The notes under the pieces are model-generated. The model saw only the letters and a list, made by a program, of their open reading frames with translations. It ran no database searches and was not told where the DNA came from. A stretch of DNA of 45,983 nucleotides from an uncultured Oscillibacter sp. Its GTDB lineage: Bacteria > Bacillota > Clostridia > Oscillospirales > Oscillospiraceae. The translations under genes were made by a program, and so were the position numbers. Below are positions 8,334-18,475 of the stretch, one piece after another (positions within the stretch are counted from its first letter, which is position 1; each line of letters starts with the position of its first letter). The DNA lies in NCBI RefSeq assembly GCF_900544955.1, contig NZ_UQXD01000015.1:1-45983 (forward strand). Direction: 5' to 3'.

Positions 8334-10610
8334 TCAGGCTGCCTTGGCGGTCTCGGCGGGGACCACCTTCTGGCAGAAGTTCGCCAAGAACTCCGCCACC
8401 TGAGAGCGGGGGGCGGGGGCGGTGGGCATCAGCTTGCCGTCCACGGCGGCGGTGATGCCTGCGCTCAGCGCCCACTGCATGGCGGGCCGGGCGTATTCGG
8501 AGATCTGCTCGTAGTCGGAGGCCTCCTTGGCGGACATGCCGCCCTGGGTGGTGTCATACTCCATAAAGCCGGCGTAGTTGTACAGGATGGTCAAAAACTG
8601 CTGGCGGGAGATGGCGGTGCCGGGGGCGAAGGTGGTCTCGGAGGTGCCGTTGCTCAGGCCGTTCTCCTTGGCCCAGGCGATGGCCTTGGCGTAGGGGGAG
8701 GCGGCGGCCACGTCGGTGAAGGGGCTGGCGGCCTTGGGCTCGGGAGAGCCGCTCATCCGCCACAGCACGGTGACCATCTGGCCCCGGGTCATGGTGGCGT
8801 CGGGGGCGAAGGTGGTGGCGCTGGTGCCGTTGAAGATGCCGTTTTCATAGACGTACTTCACCGCGTCGAAATAGGCGGCGGTGGCAGCCACGTCGGTGAA
8901 GGGCAGGCCGTTGCTGATGGTGATGCGGCCGTCGGGCTCGCCGTAGGCCGCCGCGGTGACGGTGCCCTTGAGCGCCTCGGTGATATAGTCCATCACCACT
9001 TCGTCCATGGGCAGGCCCAGGTCGTAGTTGACGGAGGCGGCGGAGAAAGCGTAGTAGGTGTCGCCGCCGGCGGCCATGAAGTCGTTGGTGGCGATGGCAT
9101 AGGTGGCCTTGGCGTCAAAGGGCTTGCCGCCCACGCTCTGGATGCTCACCCGCTGGATGCTCTTGGGGGCGTGGTAGGTGGAGCCGGGATACAGGTTCCC
9201 CTGGTCAAAGGCCTTGGTGGTGTCCACGGTGAACTGGATGCCGGAGACCTGGGGGAAGCCGCCGATGGCGGTGGGCGTGGCATAGGTGGAGGCCTCCAGG
9301 GCCTCCAGCAGCTCCGCGCCGGTGACCTTGACGATGCTCAGCGTGTTGCCGAAGGGCAGCACGGTGTTGATGTCCTTCTTGGTGATCTGCCCCGCGGCGA
9401 TGGAGGCCCGGATGCCGCCGCCGTTGGTAACGGCCGCGTCCACCTGCTCGCCGTTCTTCTCCGCGCCCCAGACCAGGGCGTCGGTGATGAGGTCGCCCAG
9501 GTTGGTCTCCTCAGTGCGGTTGCCGGGGTCCTTCTCGCCGTTCAGCGCCACGGCGGTGGTGGCGAACACAGTGCCGTAGTCGTCGTCAATCTCCTTCTGG
9601 ATGGCGGCGGCCCGGGCGGCCACGGCGGCGTCGGGGGTGAGGGAGATGGCATCCAAAGGGAAGGAGCGCTCGGTGATGCCCTCGTCATTGAGGACGATGG
9701 CGCCGATGGTGGCAAACTTGGTGCCGGTGGAGGTCAGCAGCGCCTCGCCCTTCGCCGGGGTGACCAGGGTGGTCTCCTTGGAGGCGATGCCCTGGGCGGG
9801 GAGCTTGGACAGCGTGGCGCCGCTCACCGCCGCCGTCTCCTCCACCGTGGAGTGGGAGTGGCCGTCGATGAAGACGTCGATGCCCTCCACCGCCTCCAGA
9901 AGGTCGGTGGAGCGGTTGCCGGTGGACTCCTCGTCGATGCCCAGGTGGCCCAGGCAGATGATGTACGCGCACCCGGCGTTCTCCAGGGCGCGGACCTGTG
10001 TTCTGGCGGTGGCGAAGAGGTCGCGGCCGCTCTCAAAGGCCAGGCCCTGGATTTTGGCGGGGTGGGCCTTGGTGGCGGTCTCCGGCGTGGTCAGGCCGAA
10101 GACGCCGATCTTGGTGCCGTCGGGGGCGGTGAACACGGTCCGCGTACCAAACGCGTTGCCCCCGGTGGTGATGGTGGCTCCGTTCACGGCGATGGGGTCG
10201 TCCATCTCCAGCACGTTGGCGGCCAGGATGGGGAAGTCCGCCTGCTCTTCCAGCGCCTTCAGGTTGTCGTAGCCGTAGTCGAACTCGTGGTTGCCGGGAG
10301 CGGCGGCGTCATACCCCGCCAGATTCATCAGCTCCACGGCGGTGACACCCTGAGAAACGCTGACGGTGGGATCGCCCTGGCTGAAGTCGCCGGCATCCAG
10401 CAGCAGCACGTAGGCGCCCGCGTCCTCGTAGGCCTGTTTCAGCGCCGCGGCGGTGGCGTAGCCGCCGATGGCCCCGTGGACGTCATTGGTGTGCAGGATG
10501 ACGATGCTGCCGCTCATCTCTCCGCCCGTCTCCTCCGCGCTTGCGGTGACGGTCAGGGAGAACAGCATGGCCAGTGTCAGCAGCAGGGACAGCAGTTTTT
10601 TGCTCTTCAT
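8334..10610 (-). CDS. Secreted 5'-nucleotidase/2',3'-cyclic phosphodiesterase with three SLH domains
   Basis: 758 residues. The ATG at 10610 has AGGAGG at the right distance; ATG 10616 touches it. Order: signal peptide (1-26, ending ASAEE), calcineurin-like phosphoesterase domain with HTNDVHG, LDAGDFSQGD and GNHEFD metal motifs, 5'-nucleotidase C-terminal domain with GGGIRASI and TNDFMAAGGD-like substrate region, then three S-layer-homology repeats (each near FTDV..., starting about residue 575). It should hydrolyse nucleotides outside the cell while bound to wall polymers by the SLH domains, releasing nucleoside and phosphate. It is divergent from the hydantoinase gene; both could scavenge nucleotide material, but that link is inferred. 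Confidence 0.94.
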   Translation of the reverse strand: MKSKKLLSLLLTLAMLFSLTVTASAEETGGEMSGSIVILHTNDVHGAIGGYATAAALKQAYEDAGAYVLLLDAGDFSQGDPTVSVSQGVTAVELMNLAGYDAAAPGNHEFDYGYDNLKALEEQADFPILAANVLEMDDPIAVNGATITTGGNAFGTRTVFTAPDGTKIGVFGLTTPETATKAHPAKIQGLAFESGRDLFATARTQVRALENAGCAYIICLGHLGIDEESTGNRSTDLLEAVEGIDVFIDGHSHSTVEETAAVSGATLSKLPAQGIASKETTLVTPAKGEALLTSTGTKFATIGAIVLNDEGITERSFPLDAISLTPDAAVAARAAAIQKEIDDDYGTVFATTAVALNGEKDPGNRTEETNLGDLITDALVWGAEKNGEQVDAAVTNGGGIRASIAAGQITKKDINTVLPFGNTLSIVKVTGAELLEALEASTYATPTAIGGFPQVSGIQFTVDTTKAFDQGNLYPGSTYHAPKSIQRVSIQSVGGKPFDAKATYAIATNDFMAAGGDTYYAFSAASVNYDLGLPMDEVVMDYITEALKGTVTAAAYGEPDGRITISNGLPFTDVAATAAYFDAVKYVYENGIFNGTSATTFAPDATMTRGQMVTVLWRMSGSPEPKAASPFTDVAAASPYAKAIAWAKENGLSNGTSETTFAPGTAISRQQFLTILYNYAGFMEYDTTQGGMSAKEASDYEQISEYARPAMQWALSAGITAAVDGKLMPTAPAPRSQVAEFLANFCQKVVPAETAKAA

Positions 10611-10659
10611 GATCATACCTCCTTCGTTTTCCAGGCAAGTCCTTTGCCTACATGAATTG

Positions 10660-10688
10660 ATTATAGCATATCCAGCAAAAATAGACAA
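10660..10688 (-). promoter_or_regulatory. Promoter of the SLH nucleotidase
   Basis: TTGTCT (10683-10688), 17-nt spacer, TGC-TATAAT (10660-10665) on the minus strand. The leader then holds a small hairpin (AGGCAA/TTGCCT, 10631-10649) just ahead of the AGGAGG. Confidence 0.7.
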
Positions 10689-10760
10689 AGAAATTTCCGT
10701 CGCAAACCAAATTTTTTTGGCTTTCGCCCATAAACTTTGAGGGAATTCCCCCGCCGCCCC

Positions 10761-10789
10761 TGGAAATCCGGCGGCGGCGGTGGTATACT
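10761..10789 (+). promoter_or_regulatory. Extended -10 promoter of the hydantoinase gene
   Basis: TGG-TATACT (10784-10789) with a weak -35 TGGAAA (10761-10766), spacing 17 nt, about 35 nt before the ATG. Confidence 0.55.
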
Positions 10790-10824
10790 GGGATCAAACC
10801 CAACACAAGAACGGAGGGACGTGC

Positions 10825-12201
10825 ATGAGAACACTGCTGCAGGGCGGCACCGTCATCACCGGCAACGGGATGAAGCGGGCCGACATCCTGGTGGACGGCG
10901 AGAAGATCGCCGCCGTGGGACGGAATCTGAAGCTCCGGGCCGACGCCGTGACGGACGTCACCGGCTGCCTGCTCTTCCCCGGCTTCATCGACGCCCACAC
11001 CCACTTCGATCTGGACGTGGCGGGCACCACCACTGCCGACGACTTTTTCACCGGCAGCCGGGCGGCCCTCCGGGGCGGCACCACCACCGTCATCGACTTC
11101 GCCTGCCCCAACAAGGGGGAGAGCCTCCGCCACGGCCTGGAGCTGTGGCACCAGAAGGCCGACGGCCGCACCTTCTGCGACTACGGCTTCCACATGACCA
11201 TCGACGACTGGAACGAGTCCATCCGGGGGGAGCTGCGGGACATGTTCGCCGCGGGCGTCTCCTCCTTCAAGATGTACATGACCTACCCCGCCATGATGGT
11301 GGGGGACCGGGATATGTACTGGGCGCTGAAGGAGCTGAAGGCCCTGGGGGGCATCTGCGGCGTCCACTGTGAGAACGCCGGGGTCATCGACGGCATGATC
11401 GCCGAGCGGAAGGCTGCCGGGGAGACCGGCCCCGCCAGCCATCCCCGGACCCGCCCCCCCTACCTGGAGGCGGAGGCGGTGAGCCGCCTGCTGCGCATCG
11501 CCCAAGCGGCGGAGTGCCCGGTGGTCATCGTCCACCTGACCAACCGGGAGGCCCTCCAGGAGGTGGAGCACGCCCGGCGGCGGGGCCAGACCGTGTATGT
11601 GGAGACCTGCCCCCAGTACCTGCTGCTGGACGAGAGCGTGTACTTTGCCGCGGACTACTCCGCCGCGGCCCGGTACGTCTGCGCCCCGCCCCTGCGGGCC
11701 AAGGAGGAGCAGGACGTTCTGTGGAAGGCCCTCCGCCGGGGGGAGATTCAGACGGTCTCCACCGACCACTGCTCCTTCACCCTGGCCCAGAAGGACCTGG
11801 GCGCGGAGGACTTCACCAAAATCCCCGGCGGGCTGCCCGGGGTGGAGACCCGGGGGGAGCTGCTCTACTCCTACGGCGTGGCCAAGCGGCGGATCGGCGC
11901 CGCCCGGATGTGCAAGGCCCTCAGCGAAAACCCCGCCCGGCTGTACGGGCTGTTCCCCCGGAAGGGGGTCCTCCGCCCCGGCAGCGACGCGGACATCGTG
12001 GTGTACGACCCGGGCCGCAGCCACGTGATCCGGGCGGAGGACTGCGCGGCCAACGTGGACTACAACCCCTACGAGGGCTTCGTCACCGCCGGGGGCATTC
12101 GGGAGGTGTGGCTCCGGGGGGCGGTGGCCGTCCGGGACGGCGCGGTTTTGGACCAGGCGCCCCGGGGCACCTATCTGGCGCGGGGCAAGTGCTCCTTGTG
12201 A
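10825..12201 (+). CDS. Dihydropyrimidinase / D-hydantoinase family amidohydrolase
   Basis: 458 residues. Opens cyclic amides such as dihydropyrimidines or hydantoins. The ATG is preceded by GGAGGGA. It is a urease-type TIM barrel with the metal motif GFIDAHTHFD near residue 55, the carbamylated lysine in SSFKMYMTY, later metal ligands in VHCENAG and IVHLTN, and STDHCSF. The family includes hydantoinase, dihydropyrimidinase and phenylhydantoinase; the residues visible do not decide which substrate. No PreA/PreT dihydropyrimidine dehydrogenase or beta-ureidopropionase lies beside it, so a complete reductive pyrimidine pathway cannot be claimed from this window. Confidence 0.9.
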   Translation: MRTLLQGGTVITGNGMKRADILVDGEKIAAVGRNLKLRADAVTDVTGCLLFPGFIDAHTHFDLDVAGTTTADDFFTGSRAALRGGTTTVIDFACPNKGESLRHGLELWHQKADGRTFCDYGFHMTIDDWNESIRGELRDMFAAGVSSFKMYMTYPAMMVGDRDMYWALKELKALGGICGVHCENAGVIDGMIAERKAAGETGPASHPRTRPPYLEAEAVSRLLRIAQAAECPVVIVHLTNREALQEVEHARRRGQTVYVETCPQYLLLDESVYFAADYSAAARYVCAPPLRAKEEQDVLWKALRRGEIQTVSTDHCSFTLAQKDLGAEDFTKIPGGLPGVETRGELLYSYGVAKRRIGAARMCKALSENPARLYGLFPRKGVLRPGSDADIVVYDPGRSHVIRAEDCAANVDYNPYEGFVTAGGIREVWLRGAVAVRDGAVLDQAPRGTYLARGKCSL

Positions 12202-12238
12202 AAAGACGGGCCGGGCCCTCAGGGCCCGGCCCCGTTTT
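12202..12238 (+). terminator. Terminator of the hydantoinase gene
   Basis: Stem GGCCGGGCCC with GGGCCCGGCC around a TCA loop, flanked by AAAAGACG and CCCGTTTT, starting directly at the stop codon. Confidence 0.85.
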
Positions 12239-12312
12239 GTCCGGCGGGGGCTTGCCGGTTTGGGGCGAATGGGGTACAATGGGCCTATTCTTTGGCAGTG
12301 GAGGAGGCTTTT

Positions 12313-13140
12313 ATGGCCAACATCGTGGAAATAACCGATTTTGCGGCGCCGGAGCTGGACGTTTTCGCCCGATTGACGGAGGCACAGCTCCGCCGCAGGG
12401 TGGAGGCGGAACGGGGCGTCTTCATCGCGGAGAGCCCCAAGGTGATCCACCGGGCCCTGGACGCCGGATACCGCCCCCTCTCCCTGCTGACGGAGCGCAG
12501 GCACCTCCAGGGCCAGGCCCGGGAGCTGATCGCCCGGTGCGGCGATCTCCCGGTCTACACCGCCGACGGCGCCCTCCTGGCGGGCCTGACGGGCTATCCG
12601 CTGACCCGGGGCGTGCTGTGCGCCATGGAGCGGCCGGCGCTGCCGCCGGTGGAGGCGCTGTGCGCCGGGGCACGGCGGGTGGCGGTGCTGGAGGGCATTG
12701 TGGACTCCACCAACATCGGCGCCATTTTCCGCTCGGCGGCGGCCCTGGGCATGGACGCCGTGCTGGTCACCCCCTCCTGCGGCGACCCGTTGTACCGCCG
12801 GGCGGTGCGGGTGAGCATGGGCACCGTGTTCCAGGTTCCCTGGACCCGCATCGGGGACGACGCCGGCCAGTGGCCCCAGCCGGGGCTCCGGCGCCTGGCG
12901 CAGATGGGCTTCAAAACCGCCGCCATGGCCCTGAGCAACACGGCGGTCTCCATCGAAGACCCGGCGCTGCTGGCGGAGGAGCGTCTGGCCATCGTGCTGG
13001 GGACGGAGGGGGACGGGCTGGCGCCCCATACCATCGCCGCGTGCGACTACACCGTTCGCATCCCCATGGCCCACGGCGTGGACTCCCTGAACGTGGCGGC
13101 GGCCAGCGCCGTGGCCTTCTGGCAGCTCCGCGCCCGGTGA
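12313..13140 (+). CDS. SpoU/TrmH-family RNA 2'-O-ribose methyltransferase
   Basis: 275 residues, ATG with GAGGAGG upstream. Uses S-adenosylmethionine to methylate a ribose 2'-OH in tRNA or rRNA through the SPOUT knot. An N-terminal substrate-binding part (1-110, with FIAESPKVI, like L30e/RlmB N domains) precedes the SPOUT domain: motif 1 DSTNIGAIFRSA, motif 2 IVLGTEGDGL and motif 3 VDSLNVAAASAVAFW. The exact target base is unknown. It is transcribed alone and followed by a hairpin terminator. Confidence 0.93.
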   Translation: MANIVEITDFAAPELDVFARLTEAQLRRRVEAERGVFIAESPKVIHRALDAGYRPLSLLTERRHLQGQARELIARCGDLPVYTADGALLAGLTGYPLTRGVLCAMERPALPPVEALCAGARRVAVLEGIVDSTNIGAIFRSAAALGMDAVLVTPSCGDPLYRRAVRVSMGTVFQVPWTRIGDDAGQWPQPGLRRLAQMGFKTAAMALSNTAVSIEDPALLAEERLAIVLGTEGDGLAPHTIAACDYTVRIPMAHGVDSLNVAAASAVAFWQLRAR

Positions 13141-13149
13141 GGAAAAATG

Positions 13150-13178
13150 GCGGCCCGGCTCTCCAGCCGGGCCGCTTT
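13150..13178 (+). terminator. Terminator of the methyltransferase gene
   Basis: 11-bp stem (13150-13160 with 13165-13175), 4-nt loop, followed by TTT. From about 13185 to 13380 I see only GC-rich REP-like sequence sharing the block CGCGTACACGC(CG)CGGCA with 8195-8215. Confidence 0.75.
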
Positions 13179-13382
13179 CGCCTGCCAAGACGGTTCTGCA
13201 GACGGTTGCCGCCGGAGCGGGGAGGCCCCCCCTTCCGCCGCGGCGTACACGCGGCAATCCCGCCAGTGCGCAGGCGGCGCGGGCAGCCGACCGCGCTCCC
13301 CCCAAGTGCCTGCGGCACCTGGAGGACAGGCCGAACCGGCTTAGCCGGAAAACCGGACCGCCCAAGCCCGCCCGGACCGCCC

Positions 13383-13625
13383 CTATTCCATCCCCTCCAA
13401 GAATTGCAGCAGATGGTCCCGGGCCTCCCCGGCGCTTTGAAACGCGCCGGGCGCCCCGGTGAGGTACTGTACCGCCTCGTTCCACTCCGCAAGGGAGCAC
13501 TGCTCCGCCGTCACGTCCAGCAGCGACGCCGCCACCCGCTCCGGGTTGTGGGGCACCCGCAAATCGCTGAGGTAGTCGCAGCCGGACCGCAGGGCCAGCC
13601 ACTCCAAAAAATCCACTTTCTGCAC
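13383..13625 (-). CDS. Small hypothetical protein (80 residues)
   Basis: Not recognised. GTG start with GGGAGG 8 nt upstream. The sequence looks like a real soluble protein: LEWLALRSGCDYLSDLR, then AEWNEAVQYLTG and a Glu/Leu-rich C-terminal helix, mostly alpha by composition and with no membrane segment. A longer reading frame runs upstream to 14030 but overlaps the aminotransferase and is a shadow. It lies convergent to the methyltransferase and divergent from the aminotransferase. Confidence 0.6.
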   Translation of the reverse strand: MQKVDFLEWLALRSGCDYLSDLRVPHNPERVAASLLDVTAEQCSLAEWNEAVQYLTGAPGAFQSAGEARDHLLQFLEGME

Positions 13626-13787
13626 TCCCGTCGCCTCCCGTTCTTCCAGCCGCCGGGGACCGCTCCCCGGCGGAACTGCCCCTAGCATTCCCGGATGAAA
13701 CGGCGACCATACCGCCCGCTCTGTCTCCGGCCCCCGCATTGAAAAATCGCCCCTCTTCCCCCGCCCGCCGAGGTGCGCCTTCGCCGC

Positions 13788-13811
13788 GCAAGAGGCCCCG
13801 GGGCCTCTTGC
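13788..13811. promoter_or_regulatory. Perfect 24-bp palindrome, operator candidate
   Basis: GCAAGAGGCCCC joined directly to its exact reverse complement, with no loop. It overlaps the -35 box of the aminotransferase promoter (13808-13813). No coding transcript ends here in either direction, so a terminator role is unlikely, which favours a dimeric repressor or activator site. Confidence 0.55.
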
Positions 13812-13835
13812 AAATTTTCCCGGAGCCGCTATAAT
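13808..13835 (+). promoter_or_regulatory. Promoter of the aminotransferase gene
   Basis: TTGCAA (13808-13813), 16-nt spacer, consensus TATAAT (13830-13835), 40 nt before the ATG. Confidence 0.75.
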
Positions 13836-13875
13836 AGAGGCATCATCACTCAAAAGATGCGAGGAGGGCCCCACC

Positions 13876-15051
<1,176 letters not shown>

Positions 15052-15070
15052 GCCCGGACCTCCCCCCGCG

Positions 15071-15110
15071 GCAAACACCCCCGGAGCCAAAAGGCTCCGG
15101 GGGTGTTTGC
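15071..15110. terminator. Strong terminator between aminotransferase and dctP
   Basis: 18-bp perfect stem around an AAAA loop, ending GTGTTTGC; A-rich on the other strand, so it can serve both convergent genes. Confidence 0.85.
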
Positions 15111-15145
15111 ATCATGAGCGCGGGATGGGGTGTTCCCCGTGCGGC

Positions 15146-16207
15146 TCACAGGTATTTCTCGTAGTCCACCTCCGCCAGGTCCAGCAGCTCCCGGCCGGCG
15201 TCGCCGTATGTCTGGATGAAATAGGCCCACACGGCGCCGGCCCTCTCCCGGAAGGCCGCCAAGTCAACCTCGTTGACCTCCATGCCCTCCTCCTTCAGCT
15301 CCTGGAGAAGCGCGTCCTCCTCCACCAGAATCTGCTGGCGCTCCCACTGTCCGACCTCTTTGCCGTACGTCATCAGCAGCTCCTGCAGCTCCGGCTGATA
15401 CTCGTTCCACTTGACGGCGCTGAACATGAAGGCATAAGCGGAGTAGATGTGACCGGTCAGGGACAGGTATTTCTGCACCTCGGACAGCTTATTCATCTGG
15501 ATAGTGGCCAGCGGGTTTTCCTGGCCGTCAATGGTGCCCTGCTGGAGCGCCGTGAACACCTCGCTGAAGGTCATGGAGATGCCGGAGGCACCGCATTCAT
15601 CAAAGAATTTGCCCCGGATATCGGAGGACGCAATGCGGATTTTGAGGCCCTTCAGATCGTCCGGCGTGATGATCGGCCGCACGTTGTTGGTCATGTGGCG
15701 GAAGCCGCCGATGGAGAGGAAGTCAACCATCACCGCGTTGCAGCCCTTTTCAATGATTTCGGCCACCGCGTCGCCAAAGGGCCCGTTGTACATCTCTTGA
15801 TACTCTTCAACCGTGTCCTTCAGATAGGGGACGTCCACCACGTTCATCAGGGGATCATACTCCGACAGGGCGGCCGTGCCGGTGAAGGTGGCGTCCAGCG
15901 TCCCCTGGACGATTTGAGAAACCATGTCCGAGGAGCTCCCCAGCGTGCCGCTGGGGTAAATTTCGATGGTTACGGCGCCGCCGGTGGCCTCGGCAATCTT
16001 CTCGGCCAATTGTTCGCAGGCCCGGTGCGCAGCGTGGCTGGCGGAGTTGTCGTGGCCGATGCGGATGGTCCGCCTCTCCCACTGCTCCCCGCCGTCGGAG
16101 GCAGCGCTGCCGCCAGGCGCATCGTTCGTGGCGGCGGGCGCTCCGCAGGCGCAGATGGAAACGGCCATGGCGCAGGTCAAAAGCAGCGCGGCAAATCTTT
16201 TTTTCAT
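15146..16207 (-). CDS. dctP: TRAP transporter solute-binding protein DctP
   Basis: 353 residues from an ATG with AAAGGGAG upstream. Signal peptide with a lipobox-type end (SICAC, then GAPAAT linker), so it is probably a membrane-anchored extracytoplasmic receptor. The TRAP DctP fold is visible: AHRACEQLAEKIAEATGG, IYPSGTLGSSSDMVSQIVQGT, the selectivity helix with KGLKIRIASSD, and NPLATIQMNKLSEVQKYLSLTGHIYS. It should capture a carboxylate and deliver it to DctQ/DctM using a sodium or proton gradient. It is last in the order citF-dctQ-dctM-citE-dctP, so the substrate is probably what the CitE/CitF-like enzymes act on. Confidence 0.93.
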   Translation of the reverse strand: MKKRFAALLLTCAMAVSICACGAPAATNDAPGGSAASDGGEQWERRTIRIGHDNSASHAAHRACEQLAEKIAEATGGAVTIEIYPSGTLGSSSDMVSQIVQGTLDATFTGTAALSEYDPLMNVVDVPYLKDTVEEYQEMYNGPFGDAVAEIIEKGCNAVMVDFLSIGGFRHMTNNVRPIITPDDLKGLKIRIASSDIRGKFFDECGASGISMTFSEVFTALQQGTIDGQENPLATIQMNKLSEVQKYLSLTGHIYSAYAFMFSAVKWNEYQPELQELLMTYGKEVGQWERQQILVEEDALLQELKEEGMEVNEVDLAAFRERAGAVWAYFIQTYGDAGRELLDLAEVDYEKYL

Positions 16208-16275
16208 AGTGGTTCTCCCTTTCTGAAATTCATCCCCCGGCCGCCAGCCGGATGTTCTGAGCGGCGTCTTCCTGT

Positions 16276-17127
16276 TCATAGGCCTGCACGCGCCAGGAGT
16301 TCCCTGGCACGCTGAATAACGGGAATGTCCACCATCCTTCCATGCACGGAGACGGAGCCCCTTCCCTGATTTTCGGGCAGCATGGCGGCCTCGACAATCA
16401 TCTGTGCCTCCCTGATGGCCTCCTCCGGCGGCGCGAACCCCCGGTTGATGAGTTCGATTTGCGCGGGGTGTATGCAGGATTTAGCCATCATGCCCATATC
16501 CCGCACATGGGCAACCTCCCGTTCCAGGCCCGCCGCATCTTTGTAATCCACAAAGACGGTATCCGACGGGATCACGTGATAGGCAACGCAGCTGAGAATG
16601 AAACGGGAGCGGGCATACTCGAACTGTCCGCCGCCGGGGTCCCGGCGGATGCGCATATCTGTTGCCAGGTCCTCGCCGCCAAAGGAGGCAAAGGGCGTGT
16701 AGGGCAGGATGCGGAATACCTCGGCCATCTCCTCAAAGCCACGGGCGGTCTCGATGATGGGAATGACGGGAAGCAGCCTTCCAGTGCGTTCAAACAGGTC
16801 CTTCAGCGGCTTCACCATGGCCTCCGCATTGCTGCGGTCGCCCTTTGGCAGGAAGATGGCCGCCGGCATACTCTCCTCCACAGCCCGCATGTCCTCCGCC
16901 AACATCCCCTTTTCCGGACTATTGATGCGAATGGCGACGACCTCCGCGGCATGGGGCTCCTTCAGAAGACGGCATATCAGCGCCCGGGCCTCCGGCTTTT
17001 TCTCGGGCAGAACGGAGTCCTCCAAATCGAGAACCACGGCGCAATCGCTGCGCTGGAGCGATTGCAGGATCTTTTTCTCCTGATCGCCCGGGGTGAACAA
17101 AAACGCTTTTGCGGCGAGCAGCTTCAT
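16276..17127 (-). CDS. CitE-like CoA-thioester lyase (HpcH/HpaI aldolase superfamily)
   Basis: 283 residues. ATG at 17127 with GAGGTGG upstream. TIM-barrel lyase of the CitE/CLYBL/malyl-CoA lyase group: FTPGDQEKKI at the CoA-binding start, magnesium-binding LDLEDSV, a conserved RIN, PIIETARGFE with the metal glutamate, and FGGEDLATDM. It should cleave an acyl-CoA or ACP ester of a hydroxy-dicarboxylate or tricarboxylate (citryl-, citramalyl- or malyl-type). Citrate lyase needs CitD, which is missing, so I favour a CoA-linked lyase. It sits between dctM and dctP, with 66-68 nt gaps. Confidence 0.88.
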   Translation of the reverse strand: MKLLAAKAFLFTPGDQEKKILQSLQRSDCAVVLDLEDSVLPEKKPEARALICRLLKEPHAAEVVAIRINSPEKGMLAEDMRAVEESMPAAIFLPKGDRSNAEAMVKPLKDLFERTGRLLPVIPIIETARGFEEMAEVFRILPYTPFASFGGEDLATDMRIRRDPGGGQFEYARSRFILSCVAYHVIPSDTVFVDYKDAAGLEREVAHVRDMGMMAKSCIHPAQIELINRGFAPPEEAIREAQMIVEAAMLPENQGRGSVSVHGRMVDIPVIQRARELLARAGL

Positions 17128-17193
17128 AATTTCCACCTCGTAACAAGAGCCTTGCAGGCTCTCTTTTTCGTGTGTACGCAGTCGGGGACAGGC

Positions 17194-18471
17194 TCACATG
17201 AGCCGCGAGGGAAGGAACATGGAAACCTGCGGAAAGGCCGCCAGGACGATGAGGGCGAGAATCTGAACGGCAACCCAGCCGTAGATGGGCTTGAACGTCT
17301 CCTCCAGCTTGACGCCCGCGATCCGCGCGCCGGTGAACAGCCGCACGGCCAGCGGCGGGGTGCAGCCGCCCACCATGATGCAGACAACCACCAGAACGCC
17401 GTAGTGGATAAGGTCCACTCCCACCGCGGACATCAGGGGCGCAAAGATGGGCGTGGTCAGCACAATGATGGGAGTCGCCTCCATAAAGGTGCCCAGGAAC
17501 AGCAGTACCAGCAGCGCCAGGGCCATGATGACATAGCGGTTGGAGCTGATGGACAGGACGAACTGGGACATGCTCTGCGCCACATTGGTGGCGGTGATGA
17601 TCCAGGCCAGGGCCTGGGACACCCCGATGATAAACAGGATCAGCGCGGAGCTGATGGTGGCCTTCTTCAAAACGCCGAACAGCATGTTTGGCTTCAGCTC
17701 TCTGTAAATGACCATGGCCAGAAACAGCGAGTACACCACGGCGGTGGTACCGGCCTCGGTGGGCGTGATGATACCGGTCATGACGCCGCCCAGAATGATG
17801 ACCGGCGTCATTGCGGGAAGCAGCATATCCAAGCAAATTCCGAGGGCCTCCCGGGAGGTGTAGGTGCGCCGGGTGCTGACCCCGTACCCCTTCCTTTTCG
17901 CTATGACGGCATTGACGACGATGAAGGACGCCGTGATGAAAACGCCCGGGACAACGCCGGCCATAAACAGCCGCCCGATGGACTCGCCCGAGGCCACACA
18001 GTATACCACCATGGGAATGCTGGGCGGGATCATGATGCCAAGTCCCCCGCAGGCCGCCAGCAGGGCGGCTGAATAGCCTCTGCCGTAGCCCTGCTTGGTC
18101 ATCTCCGGAATGACAATCCCGCCAATTGCGGCGGTGGTGGCCACGCCGGAGCCGGAGATGGCGCCGAAGAAGGCGCTTCCCAGGGCGCCCACGGCGCCCA
18201 TGGCGCCGGGAATGCGGTTTAGAATCATGTTGACAAATGCCAGAATCCGGGGCGTGCAGCCGTAGGCCATGATCTCGCCGGCCAAAATAAACAGCGGAAG
18301 CGCCAACAGGGTGAAGGAATTCATGCCCTCCACCGTCCGCTGCGCGACGATGGCAATGGGAAATCCGTTGGTGCACACATACAGCAGGCTGGTGATCCCA
18401 ATGGAAAACGCCACCGGTACGCCGATCAGCAAAATGACGATGAGAAACAAAAACGCAACGCCGAAGGACAT
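17194..18471 (-). CDS. dctM: TRAP transporter large permease DctM
   Basis: 425 residues with about 12-13 hydrophobic segments, the normal size. DctM carries the substrate translocation path. Characteristic elements: ALPLFILAGEIMA, SGSGVATTAAIGGIVIPEM, PPSIPMVVY, and VGGCTPPLAVRLF near the C terminus. The start is 4 nt after the dctQ stop with GTGAGGGG covering the junction, so translation is probably coupled. A longer frame upstream overlaps dctQ and is a shadow. Confidence 0.94.
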   Translation of the reverse strand: MSFGVAFLFLIVILLIGVPVAFSIGITSLLYVCTNGFPIAIVAQRTVEGMNSFTLLALPLFILAGEIMAYGCTPRILAFVNMILNRIPGAMGAVGALGSAFFGAISGSGVATTAAIGGIVIPEMTKQGYGRGYSAALLAACGGLGIMIPPSIPMVVYCVASGESIGRLFMAGVVPGVFITASFIVVNAVIAKRKGYGVSTRRTYTSREALGICLDMLLPAMTPVIILGGVMTGIITPTEAGTTAVVYSLFLAMVIYRELKPNMLFGVLKKATISSALILFIIGVSQALAWIITATNVAQSMSQFVLSISSNRYVIMALALLVLLFLGTFMEATPIIVLTTPIFAPLMSAVGVDLIHYGVLVVVCIMVGGCTPPLAVRLFTGARIAGVKLEETFKPIYGWVAVQILALIVLAAFPQVSMFLPSRLM

Positions 18472-18475
18472 CCCC

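Noticed and set aside
8130..10655. Long plus-strand open frame opposite the SLH nucleotidase
   Set aside because: It is the GC-rich antisense shadow: low-complexity Gly/Val/Leu/His sequence, no ribosome binding site, while the minus strand has full domains.
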